In this document: positions 26,775 through 36,133 of the stretch, in pieces
How the letters are laid out: every line of letters starts with the position of its first letter
Position numbering within the stretch: position 1 is the stretch's first letter
Notes under the pieces: generated by a model
Told to the model about the DNA's origin: nothing
Database searches by the model: none
The model's input: only the letters and a program-made list of their open reading frames with translations
From: Chryseobacterium sp. 18061
GTDB lineage: Bacteria; Pseudomonadota; Gammaproteobacteria; Enterobacterales; Enterobacteriaceae
DNA: 64,000 bases
Reading direction: 5' to 3'
Assembly: GCA_902706205.1 (NCBI GenBank)
Contig: CACSKA010000008.1
Location: forward strand, 163,923 to 227,922
Program-made: the position numbers and the translations under genes

Positions 26775-28910
26775 TTACTCGCCCTGTTCCGCTGCCGGAG
26801 CTTCCGGCGCGGCGGCAGGCTGAGTCTGCTCGGTCGCTTCTTTAATGCTCAGACGGACACGGCCCTGGCGATCAACTTCCAGAACCTTAACCGGTACTTC
26901 CTGACCCATCTGCAGATAGTCAGTCACTTTCTCTACACGCTTGTCAGCGATCTGAGAAATGTGTACCAGACCTTCTTTACCGCCACCGATAGCAACGAAT
27001 GCACCGAAGTCTACGATACGGGTGACTTTACCGTTGTAGATGCGGCCCACTTCGATTTCAGCGGTGATCTCTTCGATACGGCGAATAGCGTACTGTGCTT
27101 TGTCACCGTCGGTCGCTGCGATCTTCACAGTACCGTCATCTTCGATTTCGATGGTAGTACCGGTTTCTTCAGTCAGCGCACGGATAACAGAGCCGCCTTT
27201 ACCGATAACGTCTTTGATCTTGTCCGGGCTGATCTTGATGGTGTGAATACGCGGTGCGAATTCAGAGATGTCGCCACGCGGTGCGTTGATTGCCTGTTCC
27301 ATCACGCCCAGGATGTGCAGACGCGCACCTTTGGCCTGATTCAGAGCAACCTGCATGATTTCTTTGGTGATACCTTCAATTTTGATATCCATCTGCAGAG
27401 CAGAGATACCTTCGCGGGAACCCGCAACTTTGAAGTCCATATCGCCCAGGTGATCTTCGTCGCCGAGGATGTCAGACAGAACCACGAAGTTCTCGCCTTC
27501 TTTCACCAGACCCATCGCGATACCTGCAACTGCAGATTTAATCGGTACGCCTGCATCCATCAGGGCCAGAGAAGCACCACACACGGAAGCCATGGAAGAA
27601 GAACCGTTAGATTCGGTGATTTCAGAAACCACACGAACGGTGTACGGGAATTCGTCACTGGTAGGCATAACTGCCAGCACGCCACGCTTCGCCAGACGGC
27701 CGTGACCAATTTCACGACGCTTCGGTGAGCCAACCATACCGGTTTCGCCCACGGAGTACGGAGGGAAGTTATAGTGGAACAGGAAGCTGTCAGTACGATC
27801 GCCCATCAGTTCGTCGATGTTCTGTGCGTCACGTGCGGTACCCAGTGTGGCAGTAACCAGCGCCTGAGTTTCACCACGGGTGAACAGGGCAGAACCGTGA
27901 GTACGTGGCAGTACGCCAGTACGCACATCCAGACCACGGATCATGTCTTTTTCACGACCATCGATACGCGGTTCGCCAGCCAGTACGCGGCTACGTACAG
28001 CCGTTTTCTCGATACCGTGCAGGATGTCGCCCAGCTCGTTAGAATCCAGCGTTTCGTCTTCAGCAACCAGGGTCGCGATCACTTCAGATTTGATAGCATC
28101 AATCTGAGTGTAACGTTCCTGTTTGTCGGTGACGCGGTAAGCATCGCTCAGACGAGACTGTGCCAGACCGGCAACGCGCGCATGCAGCGCTTCGTCGATA
28201 ACTTCTGGCTGCCAATCCCAACGAGCTTTACCGGCTTCTTTCACCAGGTCGTTGATGTTCTGGATAACGATCTGCTGCTGTTCGTGGCCGAACACCACGG
28301 CGCCCAGCATCTGGTCTTCGCTCAGCAGTTCAGCTTCAGATTCAACCATCAGTACAGCGGCTTCAGTACCGGCAACAACCAGGTCCAGTTTGCTGGTTTT
28401 CAGCTCATCCTGGGTTGGGTTCAGCACGTACTGGTCGTTGATATAACCCACGCGCGCAGAGCCGATTGGGCCGTTGAACGGAAGACCGGACAGGGACAGT
28501 GCTGCGGAAGCACCAATCATTGCCACGATATCTGGGTTAACCTGTGGGTTTACGGACACAACGGTCGCGATAACCTGGACTTCGTTGATGAAGCCTTCTG
28601 GGAACAGCGGGCGAACCGGGCGGTCAATCAGACGCGCAATCAGGGTTTCGCCTTCGCTTGGACGGCCTTCACGACGGAAGAAGCCACCAGGAATTTTACC
28701 CGCAGCGTAAGTACGCTCCTGATAGTTAACAGTCAGCGGGAAGAAGTCCTGGCCTGGTTTAGTTTTTTTCTGACCCACAACGGTAACGAATACCGCGGTG
28801 TCATCCATGCTAACCATAACGGCAGCAGTCGCCTGACGCGCCATCATGCCAGTTTCCAGTGTGACCGTGTGCTGGCCATACTGGAATTTACGAACGATCG
28901 GATTCAGCAA
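26775..28910 (-). CDS. pnp: Polynucleotide phosphorylase (PNPase)
   Basis: 3'-to-5' phosphorolytic exoribonuclease, a core subunit of the RNA degradosome. 711 residues, exactly as in E. coli: two RNase PH domains, then KH (with IGKGGSVIRAL, about 560-620) and S1 (GRIYNGKVTRIVDFGAFV, about 620-690) RNA-binding domains. Translation starts at TTG (MLNPIVRKF), the rare start also used in E. coli. The leader holds an RNase III-type hairpin, the element by which PNPase limits its own expression. Confidence 0.97.
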   Translation of the reverse strand: MLNPIVRKFQYGQHTVTLETGMMARQATAAVMVSMDDTAVFVTVVGQKKTKPGQDFFPLTVNYQERTYAAGKIPGGFFRREGRPSEGETLIARLIDRPVRPLFPEGFINEVQVIATVVSVNPQVNPDIVAMIGASAALSLSGLPFNGPIGSARVGYINDQYVLNPTQDELKTSKLDLVVAGTEAAVLMVESEAELLSEDQMLGAVVFGHEQQQIVIQNINDLVKEAGKARWDWQPEVIDEALHARVAGLAQSRLSDAYRVTDKQERYTQIDAIKSEVIATLVAEDETLDSNELGDILHGIEKTAVRSRVLAGEPRIDGREKDMIRGLDVRTGVLPRTHGSALFTRGETQALVTATLGTARDAQNIDELMGDRTDSFLFHYNFPPYSVGETGMVGSPKRREIGHGRLAKRGVLAVMPTSDEFPYTVRVVSEITESNGSSSMASVCGASLALMDAGVPIKSAVAGIAMGLVKEGENFVVLSDILGDEDHLGDMDFKVAGSREGISALQMDIKIEGITKEIMQVALNQAKGARLHILGVMEQAINAPRGDISEFAPRIHTIKISPDKIKDVIGKGGSVIRALTEETGTTIEIEDDGTVKIAATDGDKAQYAIRRIEEITAEIEVGRIYNGKVTRIVDFGAFVAIGGGKEGLVHISQIADKRVEKVTDYLQMGQEVPVKVLEVDRQGRVRLSIKEATEQTQPAAAPEAPAAEQGE

Positions 28911-28984
28911 AATTTTATCCTTTCAAGATGAGTAACGGGACACCATTGGATGTGCCGTTTAAAGACCCGATCCTCTTGCATCCT

Positions 28985-29033
28985 CGCGACTAATGACAAT
29001 CCTAACCAACGGTTAAGTCTCTCATTAGCCGCG
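28985..29033 (-). promoter_or_regulatory. pnp leader hairpin (RNase III processing site)
   Basis: CGCGACTAATGA (28985-28996) pairs with TCATTAGCCGCG (29022-29033), with further inner pairing around AACC/GGTT. It stands where the E. coli pnp mRNA leader is cut by RNase III and then destabilised by PNPase. E. coli also encodes the sRNA SraG on the opposite strand in this gap; I cannot confirm an equivalent. Confidence 0.75.
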
Positions 29034-29112
29034 CGAAACGCTGCAACGAAGATCATTTGTTTCAGCAATACAAACAATACATGAGTTTCATGTTAATTGC
29101 TGCCATCTGGTT

Positions 29113-29137
29113 GAAAAAAGGGGCCATAAAGGCCCCT
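29113..29137 (-). terminator. rpsO terminator, with read-through to pnp
   Basis: On the minus strand AGGGGCC-tttat-GGCCCCT is followed by six Ts (stem 29120-29125 with 29131-29136). It stands 20 bases after the rpsO stop; in E. coli the equivalent is leaky so that pnp is also read from the rpsO promoter. Confidence 0.85.
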
Positions 29138-29157
29138 CTTTCTGAAACTCGCCAGAA

Positions 29158-29427
29158 CTAGCGACGCAGACCCAGACGCTCAATCAGCGCGGTGTAGCGT
29201 GCTACATCTTTACGTTTCAGGTAGTCAAGCAGTTTACGACGCTGAGAAACCATACGCAGCAGACCACGACGGCTGTGGTGATCTTTTTTGTGCTCAGAGA
29301 AGTGACCCTGCAGGTGGTTGATCTGTGCAGTCAGCAGAGCAACCTGAACTTCGGTGCAGCCGCTGTCGTTAGAACCACGACCAAACTCGGAAACGATTTT
29401 TGCTTTAGCTTCAACGCTTAGAGACAT
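29158..29427 (-). CDS. rpsO: 30S ribosomal protein S15
   Basis: Primary 16S rRNA-binding protein of the small subunit platform, 89 residues as in E. coli, with LTAQINHLQGHFSEHKKDHHSRRGLL the characteristic core (29270-29345). The gap to truB (29428-29573) should hold its promoter and, by analogy with E. coli, the pseudoknot through which S15 blocks its own translation; I did not resolve that structure. Confidence 0.97.
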   Translation of the reverse strand: MSLSVEAKAKIVSEFGRGSNDSGCTEVQVALLTAQINHLQGHFSEHKKDHHSRRGLLRMVSQRRKLLDYLKRKDVARYTALIERLGLRR

Positions 29428-29573
29428 TTTAAACTCCAGATTTAAAAAGTAAAAAGGGTGCCGATCTCTAATTCAGCGACCCCAGGATTAACGTCGTCAT
29501 GCAGGCGAACCTAAATTCAGACGTTAAGCGGCAATATTCTACCCGTAGCGACATGTTATCGCAAGACAGGCGA

Positions 29574-30518
29574 TTATTGCGGGTACTCGACGACCAGACG
29601 ACGCGGCGCGACACGGCCTTCATCATCAATCTCGCCCATACCGATGAATTTGCCTTCTTCGCCTTCCGTCACGCGCACCAGACCGTGTACCTGCACGTCG
29701 GCAGTACGAACCGGATTGCCATTTTTGAAGTACACCGAGGACGTCAGGGGCAAATTCACAACCGGGAAATCTTCTGCCGGGCTGTCCATTGGCATCAACA
29801 ACGGATCCAGCAGCTGCGCCGCAGGAATATCCTGTTCTTCAGCCTGTGCAACCAGTGCCTGCAAATGTTCCAGCGTCACCATTCTGTCGACCGGGTAACG
29901 GCTCACGGCCAGGCGACGCAGCATCGTAACGTGCGCCCCGCAGCCGAGCTTTTCGCCCAGGTCATCAATGATGGTGCGGATATAGGTGCCTTTCGAACAG
30001 TGGATTTCCAGCTCCAGTTCATCCCCTTCGTGGCGAATAAACAGCAGTTCATACACGGTTATCGGGCGCGCTTCACGCGGGACTTCAATACCCTGGCGAG
30101 CGTATTCGTACAGCTTTTTGCCCTGGTATTTTAATGCAGAGTACATCGACGGTACCTGCATCGTGTCGCCACGGAAACTGTCCAGTGCGCTGGCAAGTTC
30201 GGTGGCGCTGAACGTCATCGGACGCTCTTCCACAACCAGGCCATCGGCATCTGACGTATCAGTACGCTGCCCCAGCTTCGCGATAACGCGGTAGCGTTTA
30301 TCGGAGTCGAGCAGGTACTGAGAAAACTTGGTGGCTTCACCAAGACATACCGGCAGCATACCGGTCGCCAGCGGATCCAGAGCGCCTGTGTGCCCTGCGC
30401 GGTTGGCGTTATAAAGTCGCTTCACCTTTTGCAGAACATCATTGCTGGATGCGCCTTCCGGTTTATCCAGCAGCAGCACGCCATGAATGTCGCGACCACG
30501 ACGACGAGGACGACTCAT
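29574..30518 (-). CDS. truB: tRNA pseudouridine-55 synthase TruB
   Basis: Makes pseudouridine 55 in the T-loop of all tRNAs. 314 residues as in E. coli, with the catalytic Asp D48 in GHTGALDPLATG and a C-terminal PUA domain. Its ATG shares one base with the rbfA stop (TGATG), so the two are translationally coupled. Confidence 0.97.
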   Translation of the reverse strand: MSRPRRRGRDIHGVLLLDKPEGASSNDVLQKVKRLYNANRAGHTGALDPLATGMLPVCLGEATKFSQYLLDSDKRYRVIAKLGQRTDTSDADGLVVEERPMTFSATELASALDSFRGDTMQVPSMYSALKYQGKKLYEYARQGIEVPREARPITVYELLFIRHEGDELELEIHCSKGTYIRTIIDDLGEKLGCGAHVTMLRRLAVSRYPVDRMVTLEHLQALVAQAEEQDIPAAQLLDPLLMPMDSPAEDFPVVNLPLTSSVYFKNGNPVRTADVQVHGLVRVTEGEEGKFIGMGEIDDEGRVAPRRLVVEYPQ

Positions 30519-30919
30519 CAGTCCTCCTTGGTGTCATCCGGGTTCACACGACGTTCTTCGTCGTGCTTAACCACGTTGGTCACGAGGTTGGACATACGCA
30601 TACCTTCGACCAGCGAGTTGTCGTAGAAGAAGGTCAGTTCCGGCACGATACGCAGGCGCATGGCTTTACCCAGCAGCGTACGGATGAAACCAGAAGCGTC
30701 CTGTAACGCACGGATGCCCGCTTTCACAGCGGCTTCATCTTTGTCGTTCAGGAAGGTTACGAATACTTTGGCATACGCCAGGTCACGGGAGACTTCAACA
30801 CCAGATACGGTGGTCATCTGGCCCAGACGTGGATCTTTAATTTCGCGCTGCAGGATGATAGCAATTTCTTTCTGCATCTCCTGGGATACGCGCTGCGGGC
30901 GACCAAATTCTTTCGCCAT
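30518..30919 (-). CDS. rbfA: 30S ribosome-binding factor A
   Basis: Cold-shock KH-fold protein that binds the immature 30S subunit and helps process the 16S rRNA 5' end. 133 residues, matching E. coli, including FGRPQRVSQEMQKEIA and a variable charged C-terminus. Lies between infB and truB in the nusA operon, with a terminator-like hairpin and REP element on its infB side. Confidence 0.97.
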   Translation of the reverse strand: MAKEFGRPQRVSQEMQKEIAIILQREIKDPRLGQMTTVSGVEVSRDLAYAKVFVTFLNDKDEAAVKAGIRALQDASGFIRTLLGKAMRLRIVPELTFFYDNSLVEGMRMSNLVTNVVKHDEERRVNPDDTKED

Positions 30920-30942
30920 AATAAATTCTCCAGATAAAAGAC

Positions 30943-30967
30943 AAAAAAGGGGCCAAAGCCCCTTTTT
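30943..30967. terminator. Terminator-like hairpin between infB and rbfA
   Basis: GGGGC-caaa-GCCCC with A-run before and T-run after, so it can work in either direction. It sits within the metY-rpsO operon and probably reduces read-through from infB into rbfA-truB. Confidence 0.7.
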
Positions 30968-30976
30968 AGAATTATT

Positions 30977-31006
30977 GCCGGGTGGCGCTTCGCTAACCCG
31001 GCCTGC
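30977..31006. repeat. Single REP element between infB and rbfA
   Basis: GCCGGGTGGCGC-TTCG-CTAACCCGGCCTGC-type sequence, one REP unit with the typical imperfect palindrome ending in CCGGCCTGC. It lies directly next to the terminator-like hairpin. Confidence 0.75.
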
Positions 31007-31071
31007 AAGATCTCCAAATCCACTAAGAATTTTGGGTTACGACAAAGTCGCGACCCAAAAGGCGACGTGGA

Positions 31072-33756
31072 TTAGTCGATGCTGCGCTGAATCTCGATGA
31101 TCTCGAACACTTCGATCACATCGCCGACGCGTACGTCGTTGTAGTTCTTAACGCCGATACCACATTCCATGCCGTTACGGACTTCGTTGGCATCATCTTT
31201 AAAGCGGCGCAGGGATTCCAGCTCACCTTCATAGATAACCACGTTGTCACGCAGGACGCGGATTGGGTTGTGACGTTTGACCACACCTTCGGTAACCATA
31301 CAACCTGCGATGGCACCAAATTTCGGTGATTTGAACACATCGCGAACTTCAGCCAGGCCGAGGATCTGCTGTTTCAGTTCTGGAGACAGCTTACCGCTCA
31401 TTGCCGCTTTCACTTCGTCGATCAGATGATAGATGACGGAGTAGTAACGCAGATCCAGGCTTTCGGATTCAATAACACGGCGCGCAGAAGCGTCAGCACG
31501 TACGTTGAAGCCAACCAGAATTGCGTTGGATGCAGCAGCCAGGGTTGCGTCGGTTTCGGTGATACCACCTACGCCAGAACCGATGATTCTCACCTTCACT
31601 TCGTCGGTAGAGAGTTTCAGCAGAGAATCGGAGATTGCTTCTACAGAACCCTGTACGTCGGCCTTCAGAACGACGTTCACTTCGTGAACTTCGCCTTCGG
31701 TCATGTTGGCAAACATGTTTTCCAGCTTGGATTTCTGCTGACGAGCCAGTTTAACTTCACGGAATTTGCCCTGACGATACAACGCAACTTCACGCGCTTT
31801 CTTCTCGTCACGAACAACCGTTACTTCGTCACCGGCAGCCGGTACACCAGACAGGCCGAGGATCTCAACCGGAATGGACGGACCTGCTTCCACGACTTCC
31901 TGACCCAGTTCGTTACGCATCGCACGAACACGACCGTATTCGAAGCCACACAGAACGATGTCACCTTTGTTCAGAGTACCTTCACGAACCAGAACGGTAG
32001 CAACCGGACCACGACCTTTATCGAGGAAGGATTCGATGACTGCACCGCTTGCCATACCGTTACGAACTGCTTTCAGTTCGAGAACTTCAGCTTGCAGCAG
32101 GATAGCGTTGAGCAGGTCGTCGATACCGGTACCTGCTTTCGCAGACACATGTATGAACTGGCTTTCGCCGCCCCACTCTTCCGGCATGATGCCGTACTGG
32201 GACAGTTCCTGCTTAACGCGATCCGGATCGGCTTCCAGCTTATCGATTTTGTTCACCGCAACAACTACCGGCACCTGCGCCGCTTTCGCGTGCTGGATTG
32301 CTTCGATAGTCTGTGGCATCACGCCATCGTCTGCGGCAACAACCAGAACCACGATATCCGTCGCCTGCGCACCACGAGCACGCATGGAGGTAAACGCGGC
32401 GTGGCCCGGGGTATCAAGGAAGGTGATCATGCCGTTGTCAGTTTCTACGTGGTAAGCACCGATATGCTGGGTAATACCACCCGCTTCGCCGGAGGCTACT
32501 TTAGTAGAACGAATGTAGTCGAGCAGAGACGTTTTACCGTGGTCAACGTGACCCATGATGGTCACAACAGGTGCACGCGGTTCAGCCGCTGCGCCAGTGT
32601 CACGGTCGCTCATTACTGCTTCTTCCAGCTCGTTTTCACGACGCAGGATAACTTTGTGGCCCATCTCTTCGGCAACCAGCTGTGCGGTTTCCTGGTCGAT
32701 GACCTGGTTGATGGTCGCCATTGCGCCCAGCTTCATCATTGCTTTGATGACCTGAGAACCTTTAACGGCCATTTTGTTTGCCAGGTCGCCAACGGTGATG
32801 GTTTCGCCGATGATAACGTCACGGTTAACGGCCTGAGCTGGCTTCTGGAAGCCCTGCTGCAGCGCGGAACCTTTACGCTTGCCGCCTTTACCACCACGAA
32901 CAGAAGCACGAGCTTCTTCGCGATCAGCTTTGGATTCAGCGTGTTTGTTGGCTTTCTTAGGACGTGGCGCTTTAGCAGTACGGGTACGGCTACGGCCACC
33001 TTCGCTTTCACGGTCGTTTTCATCTTCAGCCTGGCGCGCATGCTGAGAAGTGGTCACGTGATAATCGCTGCTGTCTTCAGTCGGCTCTGCGACTGTATTA
33101 ACACCGTTTTTCTCGTTTTCAGCGGCCATGCGGCGGGCTTCATCCGCAACGCGACGCGCTTCTTCTTCAAGCTTACGGCGCGCTTCTTCTTCCGATTTAC
33201 GCTTCAGCTCTGCAGATTCTGCTTCACGGCGGGCTTTTTCAGCCTGGGCGGTTTTTGTCATATCGTCGGTCTGTTGATTGCTCACTTTGTCTTTTTCCGC
33301 AACTTCACGTTTCGCTTTATCAGCGGATTCACGTTTAGCTTGTTCTGCGGCCTCACGTTCAGCTTTTGCCTGTGCCTCACGCTTGGCTGCTTCTTCAGCC
33401 TCACGGCGGGCTTGTTCTTCCGCTTCACGCTTCGCTTCTTCTTCAGCCAGACGGTCGGCTTCCTGCGGGTCACGTTTTACAAAGGTACGCGTTTTGCGGA
33501 CTTCAATCTGCACCGATTTGCTCTTACCACCAGTACCCGGAACGCTCAGGGTACTGCGAGTTTTACGCTGCAGCGTCAGCTTGTCAGGCGCCGAACCGTG
33601 TTCACGGTTCAGGTGTGCCAACAAGGTCTGTTTTTCTTGTGCGGTCACAGAGTCGTCAGCTTGCTTTGGGATGCCTGCATCAGCGAATTGCTGTACCAGG
33701 CGGTCCACGGAAGTCTGAATCTCTGCGGCCAGCGTTTTTACGGTTACATCTGTCAT
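31072..33756 (-). CDS. infB: Translation initiation factor IF-2
   Basis: GTPase that places fMet-tRNA on the 30S subunit and promotes 50S joining. 894 residues (E. coli 890). An N-terminal helical domain is followed by a long charged, repeat-rich region (about 100-215, with repeated EEAKREAEEQARREAE-type units), then the G domain (GHVDHGKTSLLD, DTPGHAAF, NKID) and the C-terminal fMet-tRNA-binding domain. The internal start for the shorter IF2-2 form is conserved at V158 (GTG). Follows nusA after 24 bases. Confidence 0.98.
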   Translation of the reverse strand: MTDVTVKTLAAEIQTSVDRLVQQFADAGIPKQADDSVTAQEKQTLLAHLNREHGSAPDKLTLQRKTRSTLSVPGTGGKSKSVQIEVRKTRTFVKRDPQEADRLAEEEAKREAEEQARREAEEAAKREAQAKAEREAAEQAKRESADKAKREVAEKDKVSNQQTDDMTKTAQAEKARREAESAELKRKSEEEARRKLEEEARRVADEARRMAAENEKNGVNTVAEPTEDSSDYHVTTSQHARQAEDENDRESEGGRSRTRTAKAPRPKKANKHAESKADREEARASVRGGKGGKRKGSALQQGFQKPAQAVNRDVIIGETITVGDLANKMAVKGSQVIKAMMKLGAMATINQVIDQETAQLVAEEMGHKVILRRENELEEAVMSDRDTGAAAEPRAPVVTIMGHVDHGKTSLLDYIRSTKVASGEAGGITQHIGAYHVETDNGMITFLDTPGHAAFTSMRARGAQATDIVVLVVAADDGVMPQTIEAIQHAKAAQVPVVVAVNKIDKLEADPDRVKQELSQYGIMPEEWGGESQFIHVSAKAGTGIDDLLNAILLQAEVLELKAVRNGMASGAVIESFLDKGRGPVATVLVREGTLNKGDIVLCGFEYGRVRAMRNELGQEVVEAGPSIPVEILGLSGVPAAGDEVTVVRDEKKAREVALYRQGKFREVKLARQQKSKLENMFANMTEGEVHEVNVVLKADVQGSVEAISDSLLKLSTDEVKVRIIGSGVGGITETDATLAAASNAILVGFNVRADASARRVIESESLDLRYYSVIYHLIDEVKAAMSGKLSPELKQQILGLAEVRDVFKSPKFGAIAGCMVTEGVVKRHNPIRVLRDNVVIYEGELESLRRFKDDANEVRNGMECGIGVKNYNDVRVGDVIEVFEIIEIQRSID
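33283..33285 (-). other. infB: Internal GTG start for the short IF-2 isoform
   Basis: Codon 158 of infB is GTG, followed by codons for SNQQ, exactly where E. coli starts the IF2-2 (beta) isoform. A purine-rich stretch precedes it. Tandem translation is known in E. coli and is inferred here from codon and position. Confidence 0.65.
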
Positions 33757-33780
33757 GCTGTTCCTTCCTGCTACAGTTTA

Positions 33781-35268
33781 TTACGCTTCGTCGCCGAACC
33801 AGCAAATATTACGTGCGGCCATGATGAGCTCACCGGCTTTCTCGTCGGTTAAATCTTCAATATCAGCCAGGTCGTCAATGCCCTGATCGGCGAGATCTTC
33901 CAGCGTACAAACACCGCGGGCAGCCAGCTTAAATGCCATTGCACGATCGAGACCTTCAAGGTTCAGCAGATCGTCAGCCGGTTTATTATCACCGAGGCTT
34001 TCTTCCTGAGCCAGCGCCAGCGTAGTCAGTGCGTTTTTCGCACGTTCACGAAGTGCCTCAACGGTCTGTTCATCCAGTCCGTCAATTTCCAGCAGCTCTT
34101 TCATTGGCACATAGGCCAGTTCTTCCAGGCTGGAGAAACCTTCTTCTACCAGCACGGTAGCGAAATCTTCATCAATTTCGAGATATTTGGTGAAGGTATC
34201 GATAGCCGCGTGTGCTTCCGCCTGATGCTTCGCATTCAGATCGTCAACGGTCATTACGTTGAGATCCCAACCGCTCAGCTGAGACGCCAAACGCACGTTC
34301 TGGCCGTTACGACCAATTGCCTGCGCCAGGTTGCCCGCTTCTACCGCGATATCCATGGTGTGTTTGTCTTCGTCAACAACGATAGACGCCACGTCGGCCG
34401 GAGCCATCGCGTTAATCACGAACTGCGCTGGGTTATCGTCCCACAGCACGATATCGATACGCTCGCCGGCCAGTTCAGTCGAAACTGCCTGAACACGTGC
34501 ACCACGCATACCAACACAAGCACCCACTGGATCGATACGCTTATCGTTGGTCTTCACCGCGATTTTCGCACGGGAACTCGGATCGCGCGCTGCCGCTTTG
34601 ATCTCGATAACTTCTTCACCAATTTCTGGCACTTCAATGCGGAACAGTTCGATCAGCATTTCCGGCTTAGAACGGGTGACGAACAGCTGAGCGCCACGCG
34701 CTTCTGGACGTACGGAGTACAGTACACCGCGAATACGGTCGCCTGGGCGGAAGTTTTCGCGCGGCAGCATATCTTCACGCAGGATCACTGCTTCAGCATT
34801 GCTGCCAAGATCCAGAGAGATGTTATCGCGGTTCACTTTCTTCACCACGCCGGTGATGATTTCACCTTCGTGTTCACGGAACTGATCAACAACCATCGCG
34901 CGTTCCGCTTCGCGGACTTTCTGCACGATAACCTGCTTCGCGGTTTGAGTGGTGATACGGTCGAAGGTCACAGATTCAATCTGGTCTTCAACGTAATCGC
35001 CCACGTTCATGCTTTCATCTTCGTAGCGAGCAGCTTCCAGCGTGATTTCACGGGTTGGCAGCGTAACTTCTTCGACCACTACCCAACGACGGAAAGTGTC
35101 AAAGTCACCGCTCTTACGATCGATGCTAACGCGAACCTCAATTTCTTGTTCGTATTTTTTCTTTGTAGCCGTTGCCAGGGCGCTTTCCAGCGCTTCGAAA
35201 ATCTTCTCGCGCGGCAGCGATTTTTCATTGGAAACGGCTTCAACAACAGCCAAAATTTCTTTGTTCAT
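33781..35268 (-). CDS. nusA: Transcription elongation/termination factor NusA
   Basis: RNA polymerase-binding factor in pausing, termination and rRNA antitermination. 495 residues, the E. coli length: N-terminal polymerase-binding domain (1-130), S1 domain, two KH domains (about 200-345; IGRNGQNVRLA) and two C-terminal acidic repeats (AR1, AR2). Lies 27 bases downstream of rimP and is followed by infB. Confidence 0.98.
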   Translation of the reverse strand: MNKEILAVVEAVSNEKSLPREKIFEALESALATATKKKYEQEIEVRVSIDRKSGDFDTFRRWVVVEEVTLPTREITLEAARYEDESMNVGDYVEDQIESVTFDRITTQTAKQVIVQKVREAERAMVVDQFREHEGEIITGVVKKVNRDNISLDLGSNAEAVILREDMLPRENFRPGDRIRGVLYSVRPEARGAQLFVTRSKPEMLIELFRIEVPEIGEEVIEIKAAARDPSSRAKIAVKTNDKRIDPVGACVGMRGARVQAVSTELAGERIDIVLWDDNPAQFVINAMAPADVASIVVDEDKHTMDIAVEAGNLAQAIGRNGQNVRLASQLSGWDLNVMTVDDLNAKHQAEAHAAIDTFTKYLEIDEDFATVLVEEGFSSLEELAYVPMKELLEIDGLDEQTVEALRERAKNALTTLALAQEESLGDNKPADDLLNLEGLDRAMAFKLAARGVCTLEDLADQGIDDLADIEDLTDEKAGELIMAARNICWFGDEA

Positions 35269-35295
35269 CGGGGCCTTTCACCTCAATCCAGACTG

Positions 35296-35748
35296 TTAAA
35301 AGTGGGGAACCAGGTTCGCCTTCTGGATGTTACTCAGCGCGAACACTTCATCTTTGCCTTCGACTGTAACAGTGATCATCTCACCGTCTACCGCTTTGAT
35401 AATGCCCTGCCATTTACGACGGTTCTGAACCGCCATGCGCAGGACCAGCGTGACCTCTTCACCGAGGAAACGCGTGTAATGTTCAGCGATGAACATAGGA
35501 CGGTCGAGCCCTGGTGAGGAGACTTCCAGGTTGTAAGCGACGGTAACGGGGTCTTCGACATCCATGACGGCACTGACCTGGTGGCTCACATCAGCACAAT
35601 CATCAACATTGATGCCATCTTCACTATCAATATAGATGCGCAGCGTAGATGTGCGACCGCGAATGAATTCGATGCCGACCAGCTCGAAGCCCAGAGCCTC
35701 AACCGGCGCTTTAAGCATCTCTGTTAATTTCTGTTCTAATGTGGACAA
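35296..35748 (-). CDS. rimP: Ribosome maturation factor RimP
   Basis: Helps early maturation of the 30S subunit. 150 residues from TTG (MSTLEQKL), almost identical to E. coli RimP. I prefer the TTG because a GGGGGTG ribosome site lies about 7-11 bases upstream; a GTG two codons earlier (35754) would overlap that site. An ATG further up gives an unsupported extension. It follows a terminator and metY. Confidence 0.93.
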   Translation of the reverse strand: MSTLEQKLTEMLKAPVEALGFELVGIEFIRGRTSTLRIYIDSEDGINVDDCADVSHQVSAVMDVEDPVTVAYNLEVSSPGLDRPMFIAEHYTRFLGEEVTLVLRMAVQNRRKWQGIIKAVDGEMITVTVEGKDEVFALSNIQKANLVPHF

Positions 35749-35805
35749 GCCCACCCCCAAGACGTAAAAAAAGGGCATAAAGCCCAGTTATTCTTTAGTC
35801 AGATA

Positions 35806-35830
35806 ACAAAAAACCCCGATAAATCGGGGC
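35806..35830 (-). terminator. Terminator between metY and rimP
   Basis: On the minus strand CCCCGAT-tt-ATCGGGG is followed by a six-base T-run with one more after a gap (A-run 35808-35813). The perfect 7-bp stem lies between tRNA and rimP and probably sets how much metY transcription enters the nusA operon. Confidence 0.8.
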
Positions 35831-35944
35831 TTTAGATAACTGAACCCTACAACCGCAAATGCGGTCTGGAGTACTTTCCGTGAGAATTCTTTCAAATCCA
35901 GCGACGAATACGAAGAGTATATTTGAAAAAACTCAAAGGGAAAG

Positions 35945-36021
<77 letters not shown>

Positions 36022-36079
36022 CCTGAAACGTGGCATATTTTACTCATTCGGAGCAAAAAATGCAAATACTGCTGGGATT

Positions 36080-36097
36080 TGGTACCGAGGACGGGAC
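36080..36097 (-). repeat. tRNA-Leu 3'-end fragment
   Basis: TGGTACCGAGGACGGGAC matches the last 18 bases of the tRNA-Leu(GAG) gene at 41001-41018 in 17 of 18 positions, in the same orientation, including the CCA end. It is an isolated fragment without the rest of a tRNA. It forms a direct repeat with the intact tRNA 4.9 kb away. Confidence 0.7.
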
Positions 36098-36117
36098 GTA
36101 AAACCGGCCTGTAGTAT

Positions 36118-36133
36118 ATTGAATTTTCATTGG
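36118..36133. promoter_or_regulatory. Candidate ArgR (ARG) box upstream of argG
   Basis: ATTGAATTTTCATTGG fits the ARG box (TGAAT-W4-ATTCA type) with few mismatches. Two weaker, adjacent candidates lie nearer the gene at 36268-36285 and 36287-36304 with a 1-base gap. E. coli argG has both a distant and proximal boxes. Motif inference only. Confidence 0.5.

Noticed and set aside
27774..28931. A 385-codon open frame antisense to pnp
   Set aside because: Composition artefact opposite a highly expressed gene; no homology recognised.
31426..33852. An 808-codon open frame antisense to infB
   Set aside because: It mirrors infB, lacks a ribosome site and resembles no family; it follows from infB codon bias.
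34210..35517. A 435-codon open frame antisense to nusA/rimP
   Set aside because: Shadow of two essential genes with normal codon use; no start signal or recognisable domain.
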